A DNA stretch of 64,000 bases from Luteimonas viscosa (GCF_008244685.1 NZ_VTFT01000001.1:3141248-3205247); one strand, 5' to 3'; positions 26,137 to 35,512 are shown, counted from the stretch's first letter. A program made the numbers and translations. The notes: generated by a model from the letters alone, not told the origin.

Positions 26137-28710
26137 TCAGAACTTGAACTGCACGCCCATGCGTGCGGACCAGCCGTAGATTTCCTGTTCCATCGTCCGC
26201 TCGCGGCGGCCGACGTAGGCGCGCATCATGGCGTCGTTGAGGTTGGAGCCTTCCAGGAACACCGACCAGCGCGGATTGATCTCGTAGCCGAACTTGATGT
26301 CCCACTGCTTCAGCGAGTCCCAGTAGACGTCTTCTTCCGGATCGTCCTCGCTGGCCTCGTTGAGCATCGCCGAGCGGTAGGTGTAGGCCAGTCGCGCCGA
26401 GAAACCGTACTTCTCGTAGCTGACCTGCACCGATGCCACCCGGTCGGACTGGTTGACCAGCGGCACCGTGTCGGTGCGCGCCGGCAGGCCTTCGGCTTCC
26501 GAATCCACGAACGTCATGTTGGCGCCGACGCTGAAACCGTCGAATGGCGACGGCAGGAAGCTCAACTCGTACTGCGCGTTGAACTCGATGCCCGACACCG
26601 TCGCCTTCTCCGCGTTCTCCCAGCTGCCGACTTCGGCACCGGTCAGAGGCAGGCCGCCGAACACGCCGTCCTGGTCGGTACGGGTGACGGCGAAGATCGG
26701 GCTGCTGATGTCCTTGTAGAACACCGCCGCCGAAAGCACGCCGCGATTTCCGACGTAATATTCGACCGAGAGGTCGACGTTGGTGGAGTACAGCGGATCG
26801 AGGTCCGGGTTGCCCATCGTGACTTCGGGCTCGAGGCTGCCCGCGCCCTGGATCTCGACGAACGGCGCGATCGACTCGTAGTTGGGGCGGCCGATCGCGC
26901 GGGTCACCGCGCCGCGCACGACCAGGTTGTCGCCGGCGTCCCAGCGGATGTTCACGCCGGGGAAGATGTCGGTATAGCTGCGTGAACCGAACACGTTGAA
27001 CGCCTGGTCGAGAGACCCGCTCTCCACGTCGAAGGCATGCGCGGCGTAGCTGCCTTCGGTGCGTTCGATGCGCATGCCGGGGATGACGGTGACGTTGCCG
27101 AACCAGAGGCGCGCCATCGCGTAGGCGGCGGTGATGGTTTCCTCGATCTCGAAGTCGCCGGCCAGGGTGGCGCTGAGCGTGCCCTCGCCGTCTTCCTCGA
27201 ACTCGCCCTTGTTGGCGTCGAAGTACGCGTCGGCCAGCGATCCGCTGACCAGCGGCCCCAGTCGATAGCGGCCGCCGAAGACGGCGTCGAAGCTGCCACC
27301 GGGGACGTCGGCCATCGTCAGGCCGCCGTCGCCGTACTCCCAGGCTTCACCGTCGACGTCGTTGTTCTTGTCGCGCCTGAGGTACTTGAAGCCGACCTGG
27401 AGATCGGAGCCGTCGGTGCCGAACGGAATCACGTAGTCGGCGCGGAACTGGTACAGGTCTTCCACCGCGCGCCGCGATTCGGGCTCGAAGAAGTCCGGCT
27501 CGAAGTTCGACGGGTCGAACGCCGCATCGTCGGCGAACGAGAAGTCGTAGCTGCGCGGACCGATCGAATAGCTGCCCGAGACGTCCTCGGCCACGAAACC
27601 CCATTCGTCGCGACGCGGGTCGCGCTTGTTCGCCCGCGAGTAGGTCGCTTCGAGGTCGAGCCGGTTGTCGCCGAAGCGGAACTCGCCGCCGGTCGCCGCG
27701 GTGAAGCTGGTGGTGGTCTCCTCGCGCGTACGGATCGCGCGGACCGCCTCGGCTCCCTCGAACGTGCCGCTGGTGGCGGAACCGGGCGAAATGCCGTCCT
27801 CGTCCAGCTCGACGGCGAACGCGTCGCGCGTTTCCTGGTCCTGGTACTTCGAGTACATGAAGCGCAGGAACAGCGAGGCGTTCTCGCTGGCCTTCCAGTC
27901 GAAGTTGGCGACTGCGCCGGTACGCTGGCGGTGGGTGTTGTATTGCCGTACTTCCAGGCCTTCGGGGACTTCGTTGCCGTCGATCTCGATCCAGCCGCCC
28001 GGGTTCTGCACGTTCTGCGAGCCGATCTTGCGGTCGGAACGGTTGACCGCCAGCACCGCGCCGAACTGCCTGTCGGCGCCGAACACGCTGCCGAACGAAG
28101 CGTCGTACTCGTAGGGGTTCTCGCCGTTGATGTCGTAGCGGCCGTAGGCGGCGCGCGCCGAACCGAAGGTGCGGTTGCGATCGAACGCCGACACGGTTTC
28201 GATGTTCACCTGTCCCGCGATCGCGTTCGCATCCATGTCCGGCGTCAGCGTCTTGGAGACGGTCACGCCTCCGATCAACGCGGAAGGAATGTCGTCGAGC
28301 TTGACCTGCCGGCTTTCCGGTTCCGGCGCCGCGGCCGTCTGCCCGTTGAGCGTCACGTTGAGCAGGTCGGGCGATACGCCGCGTACCGTGAGGTAGCGGC
28401 CTTCGCCCTGGTCGTTCACCGTCGTCACGCCCGGCAGTCGACGCACGGCTTCCGCCACGTTCTGGTCCGGCAGGCGGCCGACGTCGTCGGCGCGGATCGC
28501 ATCGACCTGGCCATCGGCGCTGCGCTTGTCGTCGATCGCCAGGCGATCGGCGGCGCGACGGCCGGTGACCACGATGGCGTCCAGGTCGGTGGCTTCCGAC
28601 GCCGGGGTCGTGTCGCCCGTCGAGTCCTGTGCGGACGCGATGGATGGCAATACCGCGCACTGGCAGAGCACCAATGCCTTGAAAAGGGCACTTCGACGCA
28701 AGGTCCGCAT
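26137..28710 (-). CDS. TonB-dependent receptor linked to phytase
   Basis: An 857-aa outer-membrane receptor of the same class as that at 3732. Signal peptide 1-27 (ends IASAQ). The TonB-box-like segment LDAIVVTGRR (about 42-51) is followed by the plug with GRLPDQNVAEAVRRLPGVTT and GEGRYLTVRGVSPD. The barrel runs to the terminal MGVQFKF (C-terminal Phe, as usual). The start at 28710 has GGGAGGGACAG upstream. It diverges from the beta-propeller phytase with a shared 204-bp promoter region. Receptor genes next to this phytase type are known in other proteobacteria, so uptake of phytate or lower inositol phosphates is likely. Confidence 0.92.
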   Translation of the reverse strand: MRTLRRSALFKALVLCQCAVLPSIASAQDSTGDTTPASEATDLDAIVVTGRRAADRLAIDDKRSADGQVDAIRADDVGRLPDQNVAEAVRRLPGVTTVNDQGEGRYLTVRGVSPDLLNVTLNGQTAAAPEPESRQVKLDDIPSALIGGVTVSKTLTPDMDANAIAGQVNIETVSAFDRNRTFGSARAAYGRYDINGENPYEYDASFGSVFGADRQFGAVLAVNRSDRKIGSQNVQNPGGWIEIDGNEVPEGLEVRQYNTHRQRTGAVANFDWKASENASLFLRFMYSKYQDQETRDAFAVELDEDGISPGSATSGTFEGAEAVRAIRTREETTTSFTAATGGEFRFGDNRLDLEATYSRANKRDPRRDEWGFVAEDVSGSYSIGPRSYDFSFADDAAFDPSNFEPDFFEPESRRAVEDLYQFRADYVIPFGTDGSDLQVGFKYLRRDKNNDVDGEAWEYGDGGLTMADVPGGSFDAVFGGRYRLGPLVSGSLADAYFDANKGEFEEDGEGTLSATLAGDFEIEETITAAYAMARLWFGNVTVIPGMRIERTEGSYAAHAFDVESGSLDQAFNVFGSRSYTDIFPGVNIRWDAGDNLVVRGAVTRAIGRPNYESIAPFVEIQGAGSLEPEVTMGNPDLDPLYSTNVDLSVEYYVGNRGVLSAAVFYKDISSPIFAVTRTDQDGVFGGLPLTGAEVGSWENAEKATVSGIEFNAQYELSFLPSPFDGFSVGANMTFVDSEAEGLPARTDTVPLVNQSDRVASVQVSYEKYGFSARLAYTYRSAMLNEASEDDPEEDVYWDSLKQWDIKFGYEINPRWSVFLEGSNLNDAMMRAYVGRRERTMEQEIYGWSARMGVQFKF

Positions 28711-28778
28711 GTTCTGTCCCTCCCGAGGACGAGTCGGCTGCCGGTTTCTGCAACGGAGTGAAGGCAGCGCGTGGGCGG

Positions 28779-28853
28779 AGATTACGAACAAACATTCCAT
28801 ATTTCAAGAGAAATAGAATTTTTCTTGCAAATTGGCCCCCGGCCGCGTTAGCT
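28779..28853. promoter_or_regulatory. Divergent receptor/phytase promoter region with shared motif
   Basis: Minus strand: -35 TTGAAA (28802-28807) and -10 TAATCT (28779-28784), 17-bp spacer, toward the receptor. Plus strand: possible -35 TTGCAA (28825-28830) with a weaker -10 TTAGCT (28848-28853) toward the phytase. Between them AAATAGAAT (28811-28819) is the complement of the ATTCTATTT word seen at the iolC and iolG promoters. Confidence 0.5.
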
Positions 28854-28914
28854 TGGTCGCCAATCAGACGCTACGTCGGGCGCGCTCCCCGCGCCGGAAT
28901 CTCCGGGAGGAATC

Positions 28915-30981
28915 ATGAAGAATCGCGTTTTTCTGGCCCTTGCTTGCGCATTCGTAACGACGGCGCCGGCGTGTTCGTCGGATGCTGCGCAGCAGCAGGC
29001 GCCGTCCGTCGCGGCCCATGCGGCCACTGCACCGACGACCTCGAGGGAAATCGGCAGCGCCGCGCTGGTCGGCGCCCCCGACGCCGCAGGCGAGCCCCGG
29101 ATCGTGGCGACCGCCGCCCTGGGCGGACTCGAACTGTATTCGCTCGAGGGCAAGCGGCTTGGTGCCACGCCGGCCGGCGAGGCGGTGGCCGTCGACGTGG
29201 CCAGTGGCGTCCGCGTCGACGGGTCGCTCGCGACGATCGTGGTCGCCATCGACGGCAACGGCCACCGCCTGCGGTTGTTCCGCTTCGCCGACGACGCGTT
29301 GACCGACGTCGGCGCGCGCGAGATCCCGCTGGGCTTCGCGGGCGAGGGGATCTGCCTGTACCGGCATCCGCTCGATGGCGCCCTGCATGCCTTCATCGTC
29401 GGCGACGGCGGTGAAGTCGACCAGCAGGTGATCCATGGCACTGCCGACGGCAGGCTGGACGCGCGGCAGGTACGGCGGATCTCCGTGCCGTCGCCGTTGA
29501 AGCAATGCGTTGTCGATGCCCGTGCCGGCAACGTCTATGCGTCCGAGGAAACGGTCGGAATCTGGCGCTTCGATGCCGATCCGGAAGCCGACGTGTCCGC
29601 GGTGCTGGTCGATTCCCCGAGGGGCCACATCGAGGAAGAGGTCGGCGGGCTGGCGATCCACGATGGAGGCGAAGGCGCGCGCTGGCTGCTGGCGTCGAAC
29701 GCGTCCGCGGGCACGTTGAACGTCTACGACCTGGAGCGCGATGCGGCCTTCATCGGCAGCGCGACGGTGTCGGGGCAGGGCGCCTCCGAGCCCCTCGCCG
29801 AACCGGGCCCGTTGTATGCGGGCAGCGCCGCGGTCGGCGCGCACTACCCGGACGGCGTGCTGCTGGTCGTCGACGAGGACGGCCCGGACGTCAAGCTCGT
29901 GTCGATCGCGACGCTGGCACAGGCGCTCGGCATTTCCGCTGGCTCCACTTCCGGGCAAGCACCCGATGAGGCGAAGCCGGCGGTCGCCGCGGTCGTCGCG
30001 GTAGCCGAAACGGTGCCGGTCGACAGCTTCGGCGACGCCGCCGACGACCCGGCGATCTGGGTGCATCCGACACGGCCGGAGAAGAGCCTCGTCATCGCCA
30101 CCGACAAGAAGGCGGGCCTGTACGTGTACGACATGCAGGGCCGGCTGCGGCAGTTCCTGGCCGACGGCAAGATGAACAACGTCGACCTGCGCGATGGCTT
30201 CAGGCTGGGCGACCGCGAGGTCACGCTGGTCACGGCCAGCAACAGGACCGACAAGAGCATCGCGATCTACCGGCTCGATGCCGAAACGGGCGAGCTCGTC
30301 GACATCGCCGATGGCCCGCAGCCTACCGGGCTGCACGATCCTTACGGCCTGTGCATGTTCCGCAGCCCGCGCAACGGCGACACCTATGTCTTCATCAACG
30401 GCGACGAAACGGCGAAGAAGCAGTGGCGGCTGGTCGACGCCGGCGATGGCCGCGTGCGCACCGAGCTGGTACGGGAACTGGCGTTCGATTCGCAGACCGA
30501 AGGCTGCGTTGCGGACGACGCGACCGCCACCCTGTACGTGGGCGAGGAGGACGTGGCCCTGTGGAAGCTGCCGGCCGAACCCGATGGCGGCGACACGATG
30601 ACCGCAGTCGACCGCGTCGACGCCAATCCCGCGATCAGGGACGATATCGAGGGCTTGGCGCTGTACGACCTCGGCGACGGTCGCGGCTACATCGTCGCGT
30701 CGAGCCAGGGCAACGATACCTATGCGGTGTACCGGCTCGAGGGCGACCAGGCGTACCTGGGATCCTTCGCCGTCGCCGGCGATCCGGTGGCCGGCATCGA
30801 CGGCATCTCGGAGACCGACGGACTGGATGTCAGCAGCGCCAACCTCGGCCCCGGCTTCGAGCACGGGGCGTTCGTCGCGCAGGACGGGCGCAACGTGATG
30901 CCGGTGCAGAACCAGAACTACAAGATCGTGCCGTGGAAGGCGATCGCCGAAGCGCTGAACCTGGAAATGCGCAGCCCCTGA
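28915..30981 (+). CDS. 3-phytase, two beta-propeller phytase domains, lipoprotein
   Basis: Calcium-dependent phytase (688 aa) that removes phosphate from myo-inositol hexakisphosphate. Export signal with a lipobox-like TAPAC at about residues 17-21. Two tandem propeller domains: residues about 35-340 (divergent) and 355-688 (canonical). In the second, DDPAIWVHP (about 377), IATDKKAGLYVYD, GKMNNVDLRDGF (about 418), TASNRT, DPYGLCMFR and GYIVASSQGNDTY carry the calcium and phosphate ligands. Dual-domain phytases are known in which the incomplete first domain helps the second. GGGAGGAATC precedes the ATG. Its partner genes are the receptor next door and the iol operon. Confidence 0.93.
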   Translation: MKNRVFLALACAFVTTAPACSSDAAQQQAPSVAAHAATAPTTSREIGSAALVGAPDAAGEPRIVATAALGGLELYSLEGKRLGATPAGEAVAVDVASGVRVDGSLATIVVAIDGNGHRLRLFRFADDALTDVGAREIPLGFAGEGICLYRHPLDGALHAFIVGDGGEVDQQVIHGTADGRLDARQVRRISVPSPLKQCVVDARAGNVYASEETVGIWRFDADPEADVSAVLVDSPRGHIEEEVGGLAIHDGGEGARWLLASNASAGTLNVYDLERDAAFIGSATVSGQGASEPLAEPGPLYAGSAAVGAHYPDGVLLVVDEDGPDVKLVSIATLAQALGISAGSTSGQAPDEAKPAVAAVVAVAETVPVDSFGDAADDPAIWVHPTRPEKSLVIATDKKAGLYVYDMQGRLRQFLADGKMNNVDLRDGFRLGDREVTLVTASNRTDKSIAIYRLDAETGELVDIADGPQPTGLHDPYGLCMFRSPRNGDTYVFINGDETAKKQWRLVDAGDGRVRTELVRELAFDSQTEGCVADDATATLYVGEEDVALWKLPAEPDGGDTMTAVDRVDANPAIRDDIEGLALYDLGDGRGYIVASSQGNDTYAVYRLEGDQAYLGSFAVAGDPVAGIDGISETDGLDVSSANLGPGFEHGAFVAQDGRNVMPVQNQNYKIVPWKAIAEALNLEMRSP

Positions 30982-30987
30982 CGGTGT

Positions 30988-31020
30988 GGTGGTGCCTGCC
31001 ACGATCCGGCAGGCACCGCC
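30988..31020. terminator. Hairpin between convergent phytase and aminotransferase genes
   Basis: GGTGCCTGCC (30991-31000), loop ACGATCC, GGCAGGCACC (31008-31017), extendable to 13 pairs with one G-U. No T-run on either strand. Position between convergent genes suggests a two-way transcription end, possibly helped by other factors. Confidence 0.55.
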
Positions 31021-31029
31021 AGGCCTGGA

Positions 31030-32526
31030 TCAGGCTGCGTTCGCCTGCTGCTGCCTCGGCCCCTCGCGCAACGCCTTGCCCACCATCGACACCAGCAGTT
31101 CGAGTTCGTCGGACTGCGTGTCGAAGCGCGGGGTGAAGCGCAGCGAGTTGGCGCCGCCGTGGATCACGCCGATCCCGCGCTCGCGCAGCCATTCCTCGGT
31201 GGAACCTGCGCCGTAGCACTTGTACTGCGGCGCCAGTTCGCACGAGAACAGCAGGCCGGTGCCCTGCACCCCGGTGACCAGGCCGCCGAGCTCGGCCTTC
31301 AGCGCCTCGAACCTGGCGACCGCCTCCCTGCCGCGCTCGCGGATGTTGGCGCGCAACTCCGGCGTGATGGCGTCGAGCACCGCGCAGGCCACGTCGAGCG
31401 CGCGCGGGTTGGTGGTCATGGTGTTGCCGTAGATGCCGCTGCGGTAGAGGTTCGCGGCGCGTTCGGTCACGGCCAGCACCGACAGCGGGTACTGGCCGGC
31501 GTTGAGCGCCTTGGAATAGGTTTCCATGTCCGGCGCTTCGCAGCCTTCGAAGCCGGGGTAGTCGACGATCGACAGCACGCCATGCGCGCGCAGGCCGGCC
31601 TGGATCGAATCGACCAGCAGCAGCGAACCATGCGCCTTCGTCAGTTCGCGCGCGGCATCGTAGAACGCGCGCGGCAGCGCCCGGCCCGGATCGCCTTCGC
31701 CCATCACCGGCTCCAGGAACACCGCCTCGACGAACCAGCCGTTGGCATCCGCATCGGCGAACGCGCGTTGCAGTGCCGCGACGTCGTAGGGCTCGACCGC
31801 GATCAGCGACTCCTCGCCGCGGAAGCTGGCCAGGTGCCGCATGTAGGCCTTGCGGCTGGAGTCGGAATACAACGCGGGGCGTTCGGTACGGCCGTGGAAG
31901 CTGCCCTTGACGACGATGCGCTTGACCGCGGCGCCTGCACGCATCGCGCCCGGGTCGGTCGCCAGCTTGGTGCCGACGTCGGCGATGCGCGCGGCCAGGC
32001 CCACCGCTTCCGAACCCGAATTCAGGCACAGGAAACGCGCGAACGGGCACTCGCCGCGGGTGTGTCCGATCTCGCGGCGCATGGCGCGATCGAAGCGCAG
32101 TTGCGACAGCCCGGGGGTCATCACGTTGGCCATCGCCTGCGGTTTCGCCATCGCCTCGAGCACCGCCTGCGGTGCGTGGCCGAAGCCGAGCATGCCGTAA
32201 CCGCCCGAATCGTGGACCACCGCGCCCTTGAGGGTGACGATCCAGGGTCCGCGTGCGGTGAGCGCGACGTAGGGGTTCACGGCGTCGCCGGGGTAGAAGT
32301 TCACGTAGCCGGCCTGCACGGCCTCGATCTGCGCGGCTTCGTCGAGTTCGAGCAGGTCGGCGAACTCGCCCCGGATGCGCGCGTACTCCGCCGCGGCGGC
32401 ATCGATCGCGGCGCGAAGCTCGGGATGGCTCGCGGCGAGACGCTCGATCGTGGCGTCGTCGAGGCCGCTGGTGCGGCGCTGTCCGTCGTGGGCGCGCAGC
32501 GGGGCGAGGGCGTCGGTCACGGGCAT
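31030..32526 (-). CDS. Class III PLP-dependent aminotransferase
   Basis: A 498-aa fold-type I aminotransferase. The core (about 90-485) has NSGSEAVGLAARIAD, the cofactor Asp region LLLVDSIQAGLRAHG and the PLP Lys in YSKALNAGQYPLS. An extra N-terminal segment of about 80 residues precedes the core, longer than in ornithine or acetylornithine aminotransferases. The substrate cannot be read; a lysine or other omega-amine type is possible. The gene diverges from an AsnC/Lrp regulator, which commonly controls such neighbours in response to an amino acid. Confidence 0.85.
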   Translation of the reverse strand: MPVTDALAPLRAHDGQRRTSGLDDATIERLAASHPELRAAIDAAAAEYARIRGEFADLLELDEAAQIEAVQAGYVNFYPGDAVNPYVALTARGPWIVTLKGAVVHDSGGYGMLGFGHAPQAVLEAMAKPQAMANVMTPGLSQLRFDRAMRREIGHTRGECPFARFLCLNSGSEAVGLAARIADVGTKLATDPGAMRAGAAVKRIVVKGSFHGRTERPALYSDSSRKAYMRHLASFRGEESLIAVEPYDVAALQRAFADADANGWFVEAVFLEPVMGEGDPGRALPRAFYDAARELTKAHGSLLLVDSIQAGLRAHGVLSIVDYPGFEGCEAPDMETYSKALNAGQYPLSVLAVTERAANLYRSGIYGNTMTTNPRALDVACAVLDAITPELRANIRERGREAVARFEALKAELGGLVTGVQGTGLLFSCELAPQYKCYGAGSTEEWLRERGIGVIHGGANSLRFTPRFDTQSDELELLVSMVGKALREGPRQQQANAA

Positions 32527-32633
32527 CGTGCGTTCTCCTGGAAGGCGATCCGGTGCCGCCGGCGGGGCGGAAAAGGTCGCGGGTGACAGGGCCGGTCCGC
32601 GGGAACGGGCGGCGAAACCCCTATTATCTCGAT

Positions 32634-32709
32634 CCTGTCGGCATAAGACAGGGCTGATCTGCGCAGAATTTCGTATGATTTCGTCGAATCGACGAGCGGT
32701 TTGCGCAAA
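32634..32709. promoter_or_regulatory. Cluster of palindromes in the aminotransferase/AsnC spacer
   Basis: Three inverted repeats within 76 bp: CCTGTC-N7-GACAGG (32634-32652), TCGTCG-AAT-CGACGA (32681-32695) and TTTGCGCAAA (32700-32709, just before the AsnC ATG). The region is AT-richer than its surroundings. Likely operators of the AsnC/Lrp-type regulator; which of the repeats matters is not known. Confidence 0.45.
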
Positions 32710-32711
32710 TC

Positions 32712-33143
32712 ATGAAAATCACCCCGGCCGATGCCCAGCTCCTGTCCGCCCTGCGCGAGAACGCGCGCGCCTCGATCGCGCAGATCGCCCGGCGGCTCGG
32801 GCTGTCGCGCACCACGGTGCAGAGCCGGATCGAGCGGCTCGAGCGCGAGGACGTGATCCGCGGCTACACCGTGCGTGTCAACGAGGAGGTCGAGCGCGGC
32901 CACATCCGCGCCCACATCCTGATCACCGTGCTGCCCAAGCAGATGCCCGCGGTGGTGCAGGCGCTGCGCGGCATGCCCGAGGTGCGCAGCCTGCATTCGG
33001 TCAGCGGCGCGCACGACCTGGTGGCGATGGGCGTGGTGCCGGCGGTCGCCGACATGGACGACCTGACCGACCGGATCGGCGCGATCGAAGGGGTGGAGCG
33101 CACGACATCGGCCGTGGTGCTGTCGACCAAGTTCGAGCGCTAG
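32712..33143 (+). CDS. AsnC/Lrp-family transcriptional regulator
   Basis: A 143-aa regulator. Winged helix-turn-helix at 1-50 ([20 protein letters not shown]) and an RAM ligand-binding domain from about 65 to the end ([31 protein letters not shown]). Members bind amino acids and form octamers that wrap DNA. Here it faces the class III aminotransferase, so it probably senses that enzyme's substrate or product. Confidence 0.92.
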   Translation: MKITPADAQLLSALRENARASIAQIARRLGLSRTTVQSRIERLEREDVIRGYTVRVNEEVERGHIRAHILITVLPKQMPAVVQALRGMPEVRSLHSVSGAHDLVAMGVVPAVADMDDLTDRIGAIEGVERTTSAVVLSTKFER

Positions 33144-33174
33144 GGCGGGCCGCGGCCCGTCCTACAATCGGGCG

Positions 33175-34206
33175 ATGAAGAAATCGGACTTCCATTACCA
33201 CCTGCCGGCGGAACTGATCGCACAGGCGCCACTACCCGAGCGTTCGGCCAGCCGGATGCTGGTGGTGCCGCCGGGCGAGGCGCCGTTGGTCGATGCGCAG
33301 GTGCGTGCGCTGGGCGACTGGCTGCGGCCGGGCGACCTGCTGGTGTTCAACGACACCCGGGTGATTCCCGCTCGGCTGTTCGGGCAGAAGCAGACCGGCG
33401 GCCGGGTCGAGATCCTGATCGAGCGCCTGTTGCCCGGCAACGAGGCGCGCGCCCAGGTCGGCGCCAGCAAGCCCCCGAAGCCGGGCGGCCGCATCGCGCT
33501 CGATGCCGGCGGCGTGGCCGAGGTGCTCGGGCGCGAGGGCGAGTTCTACCATCTGCGGTTCCATGTCGACGGCGCACTGGAGGCCTGGCTGCTCGAAGCG
33601 GGGCGGCTGCCGTTGCCGCCCTACATCCGGCGCGCGCCCGGGCGCGACGACGCCGAGCGCTACCAGACCGTGTTCGCGCGCGAGGTCGGCGCGGTCGCGG
33701 CGCCTACGGCGGGCCTGCACTTCGACGACGCGCTGCTGGCGGACCTGCGCGCGCGCGGGATCGCGTTCGGCCACGTCACCCTGCACGTCGGCGCCGGTAC
33801 CTTCCAGCCGGTGCGCGAGGACGACCTGCACGCGCACCGCATGCACAGCGAGTGGCTGAACGTCGGCGCCGGACTCGTCGCGCAGGTCCGGCGCACGCGC
33901 GAGGCCGGTGGGCGCGTGGTCGCGGTGGGCACCACCGTGGTGCGCGCGCTCGAGAGCGCGATGCGCGACGGCGAATTGCAGCCGTTCGCCGGCGAAACCC
34001 GGATATTCATCTTCCCCGGCTACCGCATCCGCAGCGTCGATGCGTTGCTCACCAACTTCCACCTGCCCGAATCGACCCTGCTGATGCTGGTGTCCGCCTT
34101 CGCCGGCCGCGAGCGGATCCTGGCGGCCTACGCGCACGCGGTGCAGGCGCGCTACCGCTTCTTCTCCTATGGCGACGCGATGCTGCTGTTTCCGCAGGGG
34201 CCGTGA
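33175..34206 (+). CDS. queA: tRNA preQ1(34) S-adenosylmethionine ribosyltransferase-isomerase
   Basis: Makes epoxyqueuosine at the wobble base of certain tRNAs using the ribose of SAM. 343 aa, normal length. Family motifs: [20 protein letters not shown] at the start, [24 protein letters not shown], and [17 protein letters not shown] near the end. A possible -10 TACAAT at 33163-33168 stands only 7 bp from the ATG. In most relatives queA is followed directly by tgt; here an iron transporter and repeats lie between (34207-38659). Confidence 0.97.
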   Translation: MKKSDFHYHLPAELIAQAPLPERSASRMLVVPPGEAPLVDAQVRALGDWLRPGDLLVFNDTRVIPARLFGQKQTGGRVEILIERLLPGNEARAQVGASKPPKPGGRIALDAGGVAEVLGREGEFYHLRFHVDGALEAWLLEAGRLPLPPYIRRAPGRDDAERYQTVFAREVGAVAAPTAGLHFDDALLADLRARGIAFGHVTLHVGAGTFQPVREDDLHAHRMHSEWLNVGAGLVAQVRRTREAGGRVVAVGTTVVRALESAMRDGELQPFAGETRIFIFPGYRIRSVDALLTNFHLPESTLLMLVSAFAGRERILAAYAHAVQARYRFFSYGDAMLLFPQGP

Positions 34207-34247
34207 CACGCCTGCGCCGGGCCGGCGGCTGGCGGGACTCGCGTCCA

Positions 34248-34266
34248 AATGAGTACAATTCTCATT
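34248..34266. promoter_or_regulatory. Fur-box-like palindrome
   Basis: AATGAGTACAATTCTCATT: 6-bp arms AATGAG/CTCATT around TACAATT, 58 bp upstream of the ferric-iron binding protein start. It resembles gammaproteobacterial Fur sites, and TACAAT within it could serve as the -10. Binding would shut off the transporter when iron is ample. Confidence 0.75.
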
Positions 34267-34324
34267 CCCTTCCGGTGGCCGGCGGTGTTCGCTGGCGGCC
34301 GGGAACCCAGTACGAGGACGTCCC

Positions 34325-35398
34325 ATGCCTGCCTTCCCCCGACTCGTCCGCCTGTTCACGCCCGTCGCGGCCCTGCTGCTTGTGGCCTGCGGCGGCAGCC
34401 CGGCTCCGGCACCGACCGCCGACGCCGAGGCCGCCGCCGACCCGGGCGAGCTCAACCTCTACACCACCCGCGAACCCGGCCTGATCCAGCCGCTGCTCGA
34501 CGCCTTCACGGCGCAGACCGGCACTCGGGTCAACACCGTGTTCGTGCGCGACGGCCTGCTCGAGCGGGTGCGCGCGGAAGGCGAGCGCTCGCCCGCGGAC
34601 GTGCTGATGACTGTCGACACCGGCAACCTGCTCGACCTGGTCGACGCCGGCCAGACCCGACCGGTGCAGTCGCAGGTGCTGGCCGACGCCATCCCCGCGC
34701 ACCTGCGCGGCGCCGACGGCCAGTGGTTCGCGCTCTCGCTGCGCGACCGCATCCTCTATGCCGACAAGGACCTCGCGCTCGACGGTTTCACCTACGAGCA
34801 GCTCGCCGATCCGAAGTGGAAGGGCAAGGTCTGCATCCGTTCGGGGCAGCACCCGTACAACACCAGCCTGATCGCGGCGATGATCGCCCACCACGGCGCC
34901 GAGGCCACCGAGACCTGGCTGCGCGGGGTCAAGGCCAACCTGGCGCGCAAGGCCGCCGGCGGCGACCGCGACGTGGCGCGCGACATCCTCGCCGGCATCT
35001 GCGAGATCGGCATCGCCAATGCCTACTACGTCGGCCGCATGAAGAACGAGGCCGAAGGCAGCGAGCAGCGCCAGTGGGGCGATGCGATCCAGGTGATCCG
35101 CCCGACCTTCGCCATCGACGGTGGCGGCACCCACGTCAACATCAGCGGCGCGGCCGTGGCGTTGCATTCGCCCAACCGCGACAACGCGGTGAAGCTGCTG
35201 GAGTACCTCGTCTCCGACGAGGCGCAGAGCCTGTACGCGAAGGCCAACTACGAGTATCCGGTGAAAGCCGGCGTGGAGCTCGATCCGGTCGTCGCCAGCT
35301 TCGGGCCGATGCAGGTCGACGCATTGCCGCTGGCGCGGATCGCCGAACACCGCCGCCAGGCCAGCGAGCTGGTCGACCGGGTCGGGTTCGACAACTGA
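34325..35398 (+). CDS. fbpA: Ferric-iron ABC transporter, substrate-binding lipoprotein
   Basis: A 357-aa periplasmic binding protein of the FbpA/FutA type. Lipobox LLLVACGG at about residues 17-24. The mature protein begins with LNLYTTREPGLIQPLLDAF. The C-terminal lobe has the tyrosine-rich iron site region (AYYVGRMKN near 235). Delivers Fe(III) to the permease encoded next. A Fur-box-like palindrome upstream supports iron control. It opens a three-gene set. Confidence 0.92.
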   Translation: MPAFPRLVRLFTPVAALLLVACGGSPAPAPTADAEAAADPGELNLYTTREPGLIQPLLDAFTAQTGTRVNTVFVRDGLLERVRAEGERSPADVLMTVDTGNLLDLVDAGQTRPVQSQVLADAIPAHLRGADGQWFALSLRDRILYADKDLALDGFTYEQLADPKWKGKVCIRSGQHPYNTSLIAAMIAHHGAEATETWLRGVKANLARKAAGGDRDVARDILAGICEIGIANAYYVGRMKNEAEGSEQRQWGDAIQVIRPTFAIDGGGTHVNISGAAVALHSPNRDNAVKLLEYLVSDEAQSLYAKANYEYPVKAGVELDPVVASFGPMQVDALPLARIAEHRRQASELVDRVGFDN

Positions 35399-35404
35399 CA
35401 GCGC

Positions 35405-35434
35405 GGGAATGGGGAATCGGGCATCGGGAACCGG
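35405..35434 (+). repeat. G-rich heptamer array (short)
   Basis: Four units GGGAATG, GGGAATC, GGGCATC, GGGAACC and a final GG in the fbpA-fbpB spacer. Four runs of three G with 4-nt loops could form a G-quadruplex. Same repeat family as at 38576, 43271 and 52366. Confidence 0.75.
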
Positions 35435-35512
35435 CGAGGGGCATGACGGCGCGTGCGTGCCGGTGTCGAACCGGTGCCGCCTGATCGCGATTCCGCTCGG
35501 AGCCGCCCGGGG

